Of a DNA stretch of 64,000 bases, positions 17,201-25,192 are shown one piece after another (within the stretch, counting starts at the first letter, position 1; each line of letters starts with the position of its first letter). The stretch is from JAOUEA01 sp041287635. Lineage in GTDB: Bacteria > Actinomycetota > UBA4738 > HRBIN12. The DNA lies in assembly GCA_041287635.1 (NCBI GenBank), contig JBGGNG010000003.1, positions 10,996 through 74,995 of the forward strand. The letters are read 5' to 3'. The notes under the pieces were generated by a model. It did not search any database. It was given only the letters and a program-made list of their open reading frames with translations, and was not told where the DNA came from. The position numbers were made by a program, and so were the translations under genes.

Positions 17201-17323
17201 ATGCGTGGGTGGATCGCCGTGGTGATCGGCATCCTCGTCGTCGTGGGCTGGCGCTGGTCTTCACCACGCGCTGTCGACGCGGTCGCGCGCTATCCTCGGG
17301 CGGCCGAGGGGAGGTTTCGATGA
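17201..17323 (+). CDS. Possible small single-pass membrane protein
   Basis: A 40-codon frame begins MRGWIAVVIGILVVVGWRW, one predicted membrane segment with a positive N-terminus. Its TGA overlaps the ATG of the cupredoxin lipoprotein (ATGA), which would couple the two. Against it, no strong ribosome site is visible and the tail (PRAAEGRFR) reads through what looks like a TATCCT promoter box and the ribosome site of the next gene. Treat as tentative. Confidence 0.3.
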   Translation: MRGWIAVVIGILVVVGWRWSSPRAVDAVARYPRAAEGRFR

Positions 17324-17709
17324 AGAAGGCGACGATCTTGGCGGTCCTGGTTGTGGTGTTCGCCGTGGCAGCGTGCTCCGGTGACGAGGCGGAGCCGGTC
17401 GAGGAGTCGGGTTCCTCAACCACCGAGGCGGAGCAGGGATGCGACTCGCCCGTCGAGACCGCGACCATCCAGATCGCCGACCTCGCGTTCGAGCCCGACT
17501 GCATCGAGCTGCCCGCAGGCACGGATTCCCTGACGATCGAGAACACCGATGACACCGATCACACGTTCACGATCGCGGAGATCAACCTGAATACCGAGAT
17601 CGGTCCGAGCGCCGACGTCGGGGTCGACGTCGCCGCGATCAACGACGGAGTCTGGGCGTTCCGATGCACCATCCACCCGCAGATGACGGGGTTCCTCACC
17701 CGTCGCTGA
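17320..17709 (+). CDS. Cupredoxin-like lipoprotein
   Basis: The 129-residue protein has a leader ending VFAVAACSG (lipobox Cys at about 20), an acidic Ser/Thr-rich spacer, and a plastocyanin-type domain. Type 1 copper ligands are apparent: His in DTDHTFTI and Cys, His, Met in FRCTIHPQM with the expected 3-residue steps. An additional Cys pair (GCDSP, FEPDCIEL) may form a disulfide. Role is probably extracytoplasmic electron transfer or copper binding. A GAGGGGAGG ribosome site precedes ATG 17320. Confidence 0.82.
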   Translation: MKKATILAVLVVVFAVAACSGDEAEPVEESGSSTTEAEQGCDSPVETATIQIADLAFEPDCIELPAGTDSLTIENTDDTDHTFTIAEINLNTEIGPSADVGVDVAAINDGVWAFRCTIHPQMTGFLTRR

Positions 17710-17716
17710 AGCCGTC

Positions 17717-18316
17717 CTACCAGCGTCCGCGGTGGACCTGCTCCTCGAAGGGCCGGCGTTCTCGCGTCGTCCAGGAGCCGCCCGGTCGTTCGTCGTCCGC
17801 CCGGAACCCGAACCCCATGATGCCGATCGGATGCAGGCCTTCCGGTACCCCGAGGCGGTCCAAGAGCTCGCGCTCGCCATGCGTGATCCCGAAGAACCAG
17901 CCGCCGAGGCCCTCGTCGACGGCTGCCAGCAACATCAGCATCGACGCCATCGCCGCGTCGATCTCCCAGAACTTCACCGGCCAGTGCTCGGTCTCGTCCA
18001 TGCCGAACGCGATCTTGTCGGGCTGGGAGTACCGCTCCAGGTAGCGGCCGGGGTCGGGGATCGGGAGCACGAGCACCGTCGGTCCCACCGCGACGTCGTC
18101 GACATCCCACCCGAACTCCGGATCGCGCGTGATCTCCCAGAACGCGGCGAGGTCATCGGGCTGATCCATCACGAGGAACTCCACGCCTTGGGCGAATCCC
18201 GCCGATGGCCCCCGCCGCCCGGTCTCGAGGACTCGATCCATCGTCTCGCGAGGGACGGGGCGTTGATCGAACCGCCGCACCATGCGCCGACGCCGCACGA
18301 CCTCCGAGAACTCCAT
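17717..18316 (-). CDS. Nitroreductase family protein
   Basis: A 199-residue FMN-binding flavoprotein: N-terminal RRRRMVRRFDQRPVP and GRRGPSAGFAQGVEF match the FMN phosphate/ribityl contacts, and EGLGGWFFGI matches the central NTR helix region; HPIGIMGFGF near the end is also typical. The family reduces nitro-compounds, quinones or acts in flavin fragmentation; the substrate is undetermined. ATG 18316 begins MEFSEVVRRR; the open frame upstream lacks similarity. Confidence 0.82.
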   Translation of the reverse strand: MEFSEVVRRRRMVRRFDQRPVPRETMDRVLETGRRGPSAGFAQGVEFLVMDQPDDLAAFWEITRDPEFGWDVDDVAVGPTVLVLPIPDPGRYLERYSQPDKIAFGMDETEHWPVKFWEIDAAMASMLMLLAAVDEGLGGWFFGITHGERELLDRLGVPEGLHPIGIMGFGFRADDERPGGSWTTRERRPFEEQVHRGRW

Positions 18317-18365
18317 GGCCCGCGAGCCTAGTCCGCCGGGGCGTGGAGGGACCGCCGAGCGGAGG

Positions 18366-18983
18366 TCATGGCTCGAGCGGGGGCTGGGGCTCGGGCTCCG
18401 TCCGATATGGCTCGTAGCGACGCTCGATCCGCCGGCCCCCCCGGCCTCCACCGATCTTTCCCTGACGTCGCCACCGGCCCCCGATCAAGAAGTAGGTCTT
18501 GACAGCACCTCCTGCGGTCATGGGTCGGTCCGGCCAGTACACCTCCCGGAACGCCCCTTCCGTGACGAGCCTCACGTAGAAGCGGAGCGTCTTGACGAAT
18601 GCCGCCACGCTCTCGATCTCGGTGTTCCAATGGATCACGACGCCATGGCCCGGTTCGACGAGGACCTCATCACCGTTGGTGATCCGCAGCGCAACAGGTG
18701 CGGCCCGAGGGGATGCCGGCAGCAACCGAAACACGAACTGGAACTCGGTGGCCGCATCGTTGTACTCCTCACTCACCTGGAGCGCCGCGACCCCGGGCCC
18801 CAGCAGGTCCTGAACCTCCTCCATCATCGTCAAGGCCTCGAGCGCGTGACGGAGTCGCAACTGATCCTGCCGGTGATTGCGGGCCGCCGCGGCCCCATCG
18901 CTGACCTGTCCCGACGTCGCTCGTCGTTGCACCTCCTCGAGATCTGCTCGCAGACGCGATCGCAACGCCTCCGGCTCGAACAT
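18366..18983 (-). CDS. Protein of unknown function (orphan, less GC-biased)
   Basis: About 205 residues, not recognised. An N-terminal charged helical part (LRSRLRADLEEVQRR..) is followed by a beta-rich middle (FQFVFRLLPA, PVALRITNGDEVLVEPG) and an Arg/Gly- then Pro/Glu-rich tail. Third codon positions are visibly less GC-rich than in the flanking genes. ATG 18983 was preferred; GTG 19004 adds seven residues. No ribosome site decides between them. Confidence 0.5.
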   Translation of the reverse strand: MFEPEALRSRLRADLEEVQRRATSGQVSDGAAAARNHRQDQLRLRHALEALTMMEEVQDLLGPGVAALQVSEEYNDAATEFQFVFRLLPASPRAAPVALRITNGDEVLVEPGHGVVIHWNTEIESVAAFVKTLRFYVRLVTEGAFREVYWPDRPMTAGGAVKTYFLIGGRWRRQGKIGGGRGGRRIERRYEPYRTEPEPQPPLEP

Positions 18984-19065
18984 CTCGATGTCCTGTGGAC
19001 CCACACCCGGATGCTAGGGCGGACGCCGCCAGGTCACCGGCAGGGATGCCTCTCCGTCGGTGCCG

Positions 19066-19071
19066 TACGCT
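19066..19071 (+). promoter_or_regulatory. -10 box (TACGCT) before the RlmJ-like gene
   Basis: TACGCT ends 9 bp before ATG 19081, consistent with a leaderless or near-leaderless transcript and supporting that ATG over the GTG at 19060. Confidence 0.35.
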
Positions 19072-19080
19072 CACATCTCG

Positions 19081-19938
19081 ATGGCGAACCCGCACTTCGG
19101 CACGATCGGCGACGTCTGGAAGCACCTCGCGCTCGGCGACCTGCTCGATCGCCAGCGACCCGCGCGCTACTGGGAGACGCACGCGGGGTCAGGCACGTAC
19201 ACCCTCGACCGCGAGTGGGAGCGTGAGTACGGCATCTTCACGCTGCTGCGCGAGGCGCCTCGCGCGCCGTCGGTCGAGGCGTCGAGGTACCTGTGGCTCG
19301 TCCGTACCCTGCCGCCGGCCGACGATGAGGAGCCTCGGTACCCGGGCTCGGCGCGCCTCGCGATGGAAGTGCTCGGCGACGCGGCGACCTACCTGCTCTG
19401 CGATCTCGATACCGCGAGTGTCGCCGACGTCACCCGTTCGGTGCGCGAGCTCGATCTCGCCGACCTCGTCCGCGTCGAGCACGCCGACGGCATCGCGACG
19501 ATCCATGCGGCCGCGCTGCAGCTGTCGCCCTCAGCGGCCGCGGAGACCTTCGTGATGATCGACCCGTTCGACGAAGGCCAACGCTCGGCCGACGGCATGG
19601 ATGCAGTCGATCTCTTCCAGTCGCTCGCGCAGGCAGGGTTCCCGACCGCGCTCTGGCACGGATACGACGACGCGGCCGATCGCGACGCGGTCAGGCTGCG
19701 CGTCGCCGCTGACGGCCTCGACCCGCACTCGCTCGACGTGGACACGGCGTTCTTCCGCGGGGAGTCGACGCTGAACCCTGGTGTCGGAGGATGCGCCATG
19801 CTGCTCGCGAACGTGCCGGACGCCGACCTGGACCACGTGGAGCGGCTCGGCCGCCAGCTCGCGGCGCTCTACGATGAGGCGCTGATGCCCGACGGTTCGC
19901 CGGGCACCCTGGCGTTCACGAGAGCCGACCCGGCCTGA
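19081..19938 (+). CDS. RlmJ-like protein with altered catalytic motif
   Basis: The 285-residue protein aligns along its length with RlmJ, the 23S rRNA A2030 N6-methyltransferase. Shared points are HFGTIGDVWKH (compare HAGNHADVLKH), ETHAGSGTY at 32-40 (SAM loop, compare DTHAGAGRY), RYPGSARLA at 86-94 and a hydrophobic strand ending MIDPFDE (159-165). RlmJ has DPPYE there; the proline and tyrosine that position the target adenine are replaced. It may act on another substrate or be inactive. Convergent with the methyltransferase downstream. Confidence 0.65.
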   Translation: MANPHFGTIGDVWKHLALGDLLDRQRPARYWETHAGSGTYTLDREWEREYGIFTLLREAPRAPSVEASRYLWLVRTLPPADDEEPRYPGSARLAMEVLGDAATYLLCDLDTASVADVTRSVRELDLADLVRVEHADGIATIHAAALQLSPSAAAETFVMIDPFDEGQRSADGMDAVDLFQSLAQAGFPTALWHGYDDAADRDAVRLRVAADGLDPHSLDVDTAFFRGESTLNPGVGGCAMLLANVPDADLDHVERLGRQLAALYDEALMPDGSPGTLAFTRADPA

Positions 19939-19942
19939 AACC

Positions 19943-20737
19943 TCAGTCGGGCTTCGTCGCCGTCGCGACGATGACCTCGCGGAAGTCGTTCAGCGGGTCG
20001 GGGAACCGCTCGGCGAACGTGGCTCTCGTACGTTCCCGCAGCGACGTCCATCCCGAGTCACCGAGCATGTTCCGCACGAAGCGCCCGGTCGCCCAGACCT
20101 GGAGGCCGTCGAGGTAGTCGTCGAGCGCGTAGGTCCAGTGGTACTTGACGACCTCGGTCCGCACGCTGCGGAATCCCGCGTCGATCAGCGTCTCCTCCAC
20201 GTTCGTTCGCGAGCGGAAGCGCTCGTGCCACGGGGCGGCCTCTGCGTACGCGGGGGCCAGCATCTCCCTCGGCACGACCGACTCCACCATCTCGCGCCAG
20301 GTCTGCTGGTAGGCGTCGACCCCGTCGGTCCACGACGTGAACCCGACCCGGCCGCCGACCCGGAGCACCCGCGCGATGTCGAAGAGGGCCGTCTCGACCT
20401 TGTTGAAATGCGCGAGCACGAACGAGCCGAGTACCGCGTCGAACCGGCCGGGCCCGAACGGCAGATCGATCGCCTGCGCGGCAGCGATCGGTACCTTAGG
20501 GCGCTCCCGGCCAGCGACGCGGAGCATTCCGATCGACTCGTCGATGCCGACCGCCCTCGCCCCCATGTCGGCCGCGACCTGCGCGGCGACCCCGGTGCCG
20601 GTGCCGACGTCGAGCACGGCGGCCCCGTCGGCGATGCCCACCATCTCGACCAGGTCGCGAGCGACCTCCGCGAATCGCGTCGCGTGCACGCGCTCGTAGG
20701 TCTCGGCCACGTCGTCGTAGGTGCGCCAATCGTTCAT
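19943..20737 (-). CDS. Class I SAM-dependent methyltransferase
   Basis: The 264-residue Rossmann-type enzyme has motif I VLDVGTGTGVAAQVAA, the acidic AVGIDESIGML after strand 2, and motif FDAVLGSFVLAHF, then RVLRVGGRVGFTSW. It resembles UbiE/ArsM-like small-molecule methyltransferases, and the substrate is unknown. The ATG at 20737 starts MNDWRTYDDVAETYERVHA, a usual N-terminal helix for the group. Confidence 0.8.
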   Translation of the reverse strand: MNDWRTYDDVAETYERVHATRFAEVARDLVEMVGIADGAAVLDVGTGTGVAAQVAADMGARAVGIDESIGMLRVAGRERPKVPIAAAQAIDLPFGPGRFDAVLGSFVLAHFNKVETALFDIARVLRVGGRVGFTSWTDGVDAYQQTWREMVESVVPREMLAPAYAEAAPWHERFRSRTNVEETLIDAGFRSVRTEVVKYHWTYALDDYLDGLQVWATGRFVRNMLGDSGWTSLRERTRATFAERFPDPLNDFREVIVATATKPD

Positions 20738-20764
20738 GTCCGCCAGCCTACCGGGCGCCGCGGG

Positions 20765-20770
20765 TAGGCT
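20765..20770 (+). promoter_or_regulatory. -10 box (TAGGCT) for the 20.8-25.6 kb gene run
   Basis: TAGGCT precedes a seven-codon ATG frame (20780-20800) whose TGA overlaps the GTG at 20797. AAGGGG inside that minicistron is the ribosome site for the first real gene. Confidence 0.4.
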
Positions 20771-20796
20771 TCGGGCCGTATGCGAAGGGGCACACG

Positions 20797-21573
20797 GTGA
20801 CCGGCGCGGCCGGCTACATGGCGCTCGTGCTGGCCGAGGCGGTGGCCGGCTCGCTCGCGTTCCTGTGGCTCACCCCTCTGTGGAACGAGGTCAAACGGGG
20901 CTTCTTCACGCTCACGACCGCGATCCTGCTCGTGCTCGCGGCGGCCTCGTGGCTCTCGACCCGCGCCGCGTCCATCCCGGGCGACGATGCGGGCCGATGG
21001 GCCGAGGCGCTGACGCTCGTGACCGCGGCCGCGATCGGGCTCACCTTCCTGCTGCTGCTCGCGAAACAGCATCTGCCGGCGCGCATCCTCGGCGTGCTGA
21101 GCGTGGTGCTCTCGATCGCCGCCCTCGTGGCGATGGCGGGCACCGGGCGCCAGTCGTTCCCGATCGCCCTGTTCCAGCTGCTCGCCGGCGCTGCGTTCCT
21201 CGGCTCTATCACCGTCGGCCTGTTGCTGGGCCACTGGTACCTCACCGACCGTGGGTTGGGCCGCGGTCCGATCGACAGGCTCACGACCGCGATGCTGATC
21301 GCGATCGTGGTCGAGGCGATCGCGATCGTCACGAGCGGTTTCGGCGGGGTGGAGAGCTCGGCCTCGCTCAATCCGCTGCTCACCGCGGGTGCGCTGGCTC
21401 CCTGGATCGCGCTCGGCATGGTGGTCGCGACGCTGCTGATCGCCCTGCTGACCCGGGCGACGCTCAAGGGTGAGCGCGCGTCAGCCGTGCAATCGGCCAC
21501 GGGCTTCTATTACCTCGCGGTCGTGACAGCGTTCACGGCCGAGGTCGCCGTGAAGACCCGGTTCCTGGCATAG
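20797..21573 (+). CDS. Polytopic membrane protein of unknown function
   Basis: The 258-residue protein has about eight hydrophobic segments (roughly 5-28, 35-53, 69-90, 96-115, 122-147, 163-183, 194-215, 232-255). A conserved-looking loop LLGHWYLTDRGLGRGPIDRL follows segment 5. I do not recognise the family. It opens a run of coupled genes, most with 4-nt overlaps, that continues to 25.6 kb. Confidence 0.6.
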   Translation: MTGAAGYMALVLAEAVAGSLAFLWLTPLWNEVKRGFFTLTTAILLVLAAASWLSTRAASIPGDDAGRWAEALTLVTAAAIGLTFLLLLAKQHLPARILGVLSVVLSIAALVAMAGTGRQSFPIALFQLLAGAAFLGSITVGLLLGHWYLTDRGLGRGPIDRLTTAMLIAIVVEAIAIVTSGFGGVESSASLNPLLTAGALAPWIALGMVVATLLIALLTRATLKGERASAVQSATGFYYLAVVTAFTAEVAVKTRFLA

Positions 21574-21575
21574 CG

Positions 21576-22214
21576 ATGCAGATCGCCGTCATGCTCGCGG
21601 GGGTCCTCGCCGAGATCGTCGGCTGGTGGCTCGTGTCGACCGGTCGCTTCGACGTCTGGAAGCTCATGCCCGTCGTGCTCGGTTCGATGGGCGTCGCCGC
21701 CGTGGTCGTGCGTCCGCCGATCGCCGCGGCCGACTCCTCGACCGTGACCGCGGCGGTCGTCGGGGCCGGCACCGGACTCGCGCTCTACCTCGGAACCCGC
21801 GTCTTCGTCTGGATCGCCTCTCGGTGGGCGCCGTTCCGCCGCGACGTGCTCGACCAGTACGGGCAGGCGGGCGAGGTCACCCTCGCGCGTTCACTCGTGC
21901 TGAGCCTCGCGATCATGGTCCCGGCCGAGGAACTGTTCTGGCGTGGTCTGTTCCAGGGGCGTCTCTCTCAAGCGACGACGGCGGCCGCGGCTGCCGCGAT
22001 CGCGTGGCTCGGGTACATCGTGGCCAACGTCGCCAGCCGCAGCCTGCCGATCGTGGCGGGGGCGATCGTCGGAGGCGCCGTCTGGGGCGCTCTCGTGTGG
22101 TGGTCGGGGGGTGTGCTCGCGAGCCTGGCGAGCCATATCCTGTGGACCGGATGCATGCTCGCGTTCCCACCCGGGGCGGGGCGGCCGGCGATCGAAGGGG
22201 GATCGGCAAGGTGA
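21576..22214 (+). CDS. CPBP family intramembrane metalloprotease
   Basis: The 212-residue membrane protein has the CPBP (Abi) motif 1, EELFWRGLFQGRL, with paired glutamates and Arg, and the later histidine motif LASHILWTG. These residues form the intramembrane active site. Prokaryotic members process prenylated or peptide substrates or confer bacteriocin immunity; the role here is open. It starts 2 bp after the previous stop and overlaps the next start (GTGA). Confidence 0.75.
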   Translation: MQIAVMLAGVLAEIVGWWLVSTGRFDVWKLMPVVLGSMGVAAVVVRPPIAAADSSTVTAAVVGAGTGLALYLGTRVFVWIASRWAPFRRDVLDQYGQAGEVTLARSLVLSLAIMVPAEELFWRGLFQGRLSQATTAAAAAAIAWLGYIVANVASRSLPIVAGAIVGGAVWGALVWWSGGVLASLASHILWTGCMLAFPPGAGRPAIEGGSAR

Positions 22215-23158
22215 GCTTCCTGTCGACGGCGGTGCAGCAGGTGTTGGAAGATGCGCCGTTCTGCGCCGTGGCTACCTCGACGCCTCGCGGTCCGCACTGC
22301 ACGCCGCTCGTCTTCGCCTACTCGGGCGGCCGGGTGTGGCTCACGACCTCGCGGGGCTCGGTGAAGACCCGGGCGTGGAAGGTGGACCCCGGTGTCGCGG
22401 GGCTCGTTCGTCTCGGCGACCTCGCCGTCACCTTCACCGGCACGGTCAAGACCTACGACGCCCTCGATAGGAACTCGTGGGGTGCGGCGGTCACCGGCGC
22501 CACGTCGATCGCGCGGGCCACCGCGCGGTTCAGCAAGAAGAACGCTCGGTTCTTCGCCGGGTACGCGTTCGACGCTCGGCAGGTGCCGCTCGCGTGGACC
22601 CCGCCGGGCCGCGTCTTCGTGGGCATCGATCTCGAGCGCACGGCCCTGCTCGACGAGGACGGCGTGCAGGAGGGGCGGGGTCGCTGGGGTGGCGAGGCGA
22701 TGGGGCACGCGACGTTCCGCCAGGTGAAGCAGGGCCCCGATCCGCTGGCCGTGCTGCCGCCCGACGTGGCGACCACCCTCGGGCGCAGCGGTGAGGGCGC
22801 GCTGACCGTCGCAGGCGCTCGGGGGCCTGTGGTGCTCCCGGTGCGGTGGCTCGCCGAGCCCTCGGCCCTGTACGTGGCCCTGCCGGCCGAGTCGCTCGCG
22901 CTCGCCGACGCCGGTCCCGATGCCCCGGTCGCCCTGACGGTCGACGAGGCGAGCGAGTGGCGAGCGCGCGACATGGCGGGCGCGATGGTGCAGGGCACGG
23001 CCGCGTGCTACGTGCTCGACGCCCTCGGGTCGGGCGCGAAGACCGCGCGCACGATCGCGACGGCGCTGCATCCCGGGGCGGGTGCCCTCGTTCGGATCCG
23101 CCCGACCCGCCTCGTGTGGTGGAAGGGCTGGTCGAGCGGGAGCGCGGCGGCAGCGTGA
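22211..23158 (+). CDS. Pyridoxamine 5'-phosphate oxidase-like flavin-binding protein
   Basis: The 315-residue protein starts FLSTAVQQVLEDAPFCAVATSTPRG, the split-barrel flavin-binding fold of PNPOx-like proteins, with VWLTTSRGSVKTRAW supplying a phosphate-contacting Lys/Thr region. A second half (about 185-315) looks like a partial repeat of the barrel (GPVVLPVRWL..). Cofactor may be FMN, heme or F420; none can be decided by eye. GTG 22211 overlaps the protease stop. Confidence 0.7.
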   Translation: MSFLSTAVQQVLEDAPFCAVATSTPRGPHCTPLVFAYSGGRVWLTTSRGSVKTRAWKVDPGVAGLVRLGDLAVTFTGTVKTYDALDRNSWGAAVTGATSIARATARFSKKNARFFAGYAFDARQVPLAWTPPGRVFVGIDLERTALLDEDGVQEGRGRWGGEAMGHATFRQVKQGPDPLAVLPPDVATTLGRSGEGALTVAGARGPVVLPVRWLAEPSALYVALPAESLALADAGPDAPVALTVDEASEWRARDMAGAMVQGTAACYVLDALGSGAKTARTIATALHPGAGALVRIRPTRLVWWKGWSSGSAAAA

Positions 23159-23604
23159 CGACGGTCGAGTTCTCCGTCGAGGTCGACGCGCCCGCCGAGA
23201 CCGTGTGGGAGATCGCGAGCGACCCCCGGAACCTCCCGCAATGGGACAAGCACATCGTGCGGGTCGACCTTCCCGAGGGAGGGATGGCGCGGGACGCCCG
23301 CTACGGCGTCGTGATGGCCCTGATGGGCGTGCAGGCCACGGTGCGCGCCACCGTGCTGGAGTGGGAGCCCCCGTGGCGCTCGAGCGTCCGCCTGGAAGGC
23401 CTGCTCGACGCGACCGTGACGACGTCGGTAGCCTCCCTGCCGTTCGATCGCAGCGTGCTGCGTCACGAGGTGACCTACCGGTTCCGCGGACCGCTCGGTG
23501 GGTTCGGTGCCGCGGGGCTTAACGCGATGGGCGGCGCGGGATACGCGCTCCGCCACGGGGTGCTCGCTCAGAAGCGCGAGATCGAGGAGCGAGCCCGGGC
23601 GTGA
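23155..23604 (+). CDS. SRPBCC family protein
   Basis: A 149-residue START-like domain: TTVEFSVEVDAPAETVWEIASDPRNLPQWDKHI is the typical polyketide-cyclase/dehydrase opening, and the C-terminal helix runs from GGFGAAGLNAM. Ligand unknown. GTG 23155 overlaps the previous stop and its own stop overlaps the PAP2 start, so it is translationally linked with flavin and membrane genes. Confidence 0.75.
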   Translation: MTTVEFSVEVDAPAETVWEIASDPRNLPQWDKHIVRVDLPEGGMARDARYGVVMALMGVQATVRATVLEWEPPWRSSVRLEGLLDATVTTSVASLPFDRSVLRHEVTYRFRGPLGGFGAAGLNAMGGAGYALRHGVLAQKREIEERARA

Positions 23605-24194
23605 TCGTCGGCTCGGTCGTCAAGGGCGCGGCGTTCGCCGCCGCCGCTGCTGCCGTTGGCTATGTCGCCCTCGCGACCGACGAAGGACGTGCCGCCGACG
23701 CCGATCTCTTCGCGACGGTGAACCGCGGGCACGGGCCCGGCGCCGACCGTCTGTTCGCCGGCGTCACCGAGCTCGGCTCCCTCTACGCGGTCGGGGCGGC
23801 CACGGGCGCGCTGGCCGGGCTCGGCCGGCCTCGCCAGGCCACGCGTGCGTTCGCGGCGGCCGGCGCCACCTGGCTGCTGGGGCAGGGGGTGAAGAAGCTG
23901 GTCGACAGGCCACGGCCGTACGACGCGGACCCCGAGGGCACCCGCGCCATGATCGCGCCGCCGATGGGCACGTCGTGGCCGAGTAGCCACCCGGCGGTGC
24001 TCGGTGCGTTCACGACGGTCGCCGGGCGCGAGCTCGGGGCGGGCTCGATCGCGCGAGCCGGCCTGACGACGCTGGGAGCGATGGTAGCCGCCTCGCGGGT
24101 CTACCTCGGCGTGCACTACCCGAGCGATGTGGTGAGCGGGTTCCTGATAGGACGAGCCGTCGCCGCGGTGTGGCCGCGGGGGCGCCGCGGCTAG
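23601..24194 (+). CDS. PAP2 family phosphatase
   Basis: The 197-residue membrane phosphatase has all three motifs: KKLVDRPRP, PSSHP and SRVYLGVHYPSD, which build the acid-phosphatase active site with His nucleophile. Substrates for the family are lipid phosphates such as phosphatidic acid or undecaprenyl pyrophosphate. It immediately precedes lgt, so an envelope-lipid role is plausible but inferred. Confidence 0.88.
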   Translation: MIVGSVVKGAAFAAAAAAVGYVALATDEGRAADADLFATVNRGHGPGADRLFAGVTELGSLYAVGAATGALAGLGRPRQATRAFAAAGATWLLGQGVKKLVDRPRPYDADPEGTRAMIAPPMGTSWPSSHPAVLGAFTTVAGRELGAGSIARAGLTTLGAMVAASRVYLGVHYPSDVVSGFLIGRAVAAVWPRGRRG

Positions 24195-24197
24195 ACT
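24192..24197 (+). promoter_or_regulatory. -10 box (TAGACT) before the lgt-like gene
   Basis: TAGACT overlaps the PAP2 stop codon and ends 8 bp before GTG 24206, suggesting an internal leaderless promoter in addition to read-through from upstream. Confidence 0.45.
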
Positions 24198-24205
24198 GCC
24201 GCGCG

Positions 24206-25192
24206 GTGCTGCATCCCCTCGCGCAGATCGGCTGGCCCGTCCTCGACCGCGTCCGCTTCGGGGACACGTTCGCGGTCTCGCCCCACGGCCTGTTCATCGC
24301 GATCGGCTTCGTGGTCGGCGCATGGATGCTCGGGCGCATCGCCCCCCGGTGGGGGGTGGCGCACGACGACGTGCAGGGCGTCGTGTTCTGGTCGTTGATC
24401 GGGGCGATCGTCGGGGCCCGGCTCTTCTACGTGATCGGACACCTCTCGGATTTCGACTCGGTCCTCGGTACATTCAAGATCTGGGAAGGCGGCTTTTCCC
24501 TGCTCGGCGGCATCGCCGGAGCGGTCATCGTGAACGTGCCGCGCGTGCGCCGTGAGGGGTACCGGTTCTTCCAGGTCGCCGACCCGGTCGCGCCGGCGCT
24601 CGCCCTCGGTATCGCGATCGGCCGCATCGGCGACCTGATCATCGCCGATCATCTCGGCAGGCCCACGGGTTGGCTCCTCGCGTGGACCTATCGCGGCGGG
24701 ACGATAGCCCCACCGTTCTCGTGCCAAGAGGGGTTCTGCCAGGCGTCGCTGCACGAGGGGCATCTCGAGACGATCTCGCGCGAGGGTGCTCGGCTGCTCG
24801 ATGAGGCCGGACAGGTCGTCGCCGAGGGTGTCGGGGTGCACCAGACCGCGCTCTACGACCTGATGAGTGCGACCGCCCTGTTCCTGCTCCTGTACGTGGT
24901 GCTGATGCGATCGCCACGCCGAGAGGGCATCCTGACCCTGACGTTCGGCCTCTGGTACGGCGTCTCTCGACTCGTCGAGGACTCGCTCCGCATCGACAAG
25001 CGGGTCTACGGGCTCACGGGAAGCCAGTGGACCGCGCTCACGGTCGCCACGGTCTGTGCCGCGATGCTGGTGTGGTTCGCGCTCCACCCCGACCCGGAAG
25101 CGCCCAACGGCGGGGGATCGGCGCACCCGAACGAGGAGTCCTCCGATGGGCGGACGGCGTCTGACACGGCGCCGGCCGAGGTCGCGTGGTGA
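24206..25192 (+). CDS. lgt: Prolipoprotein diacylglyceryl transferase-like protein
   Basis: A 328-residue, seven-helix protein of the Lgt family, which transfers diacylglycerol from phosphatidylglycerol to the lipobox cysteine. Seen: AVSPHGLFIAIGF, GARLFYVIGH, KIWEGGFSLLGG, GRIGDLIIADHLGRPT, and RLVEDSLRIDKR followed by GLTGSQW. In the signature loop the usual Asn and Glu (E. coli GRLGNFINGELWGR) are both Asp, an unusual change at positions regarded as important. It could be a functional divergent Lgt, since lipoproteins are encoded here, or a paralogue. A C-terminal hydrophilic tail of about 30 residues is extra. Confidence 0.8.
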   Translation: MLHPLAQIGWPVLDRVRFGDTFAVSPHGLFIAIGFVVGAWMLGRIAPRWGVAHDDVQGVVFWSLIGAIVGARLFYVIGHLSDFDSVLGTFKIWEGGFSLLGGIAGAVIVNVPRVRREGYRFFQVADPVAPALALGIAIGRIGDLIIADHLGRPTGWLLAWTYRGGTIAPPFSCQEGFCQASLHEGHLETISREGARLLDEAGQVVAEGVGVHQTALYDLMSATALFLLLYVVLMRSPRREGILTLTFGLWYGVSRLVEDSLRIDKRVYGLTGSQWTALTVATVCAAMLVWFALHPDPEAPNGGGSAHPNEESSDGRTASDTAPAEVAW

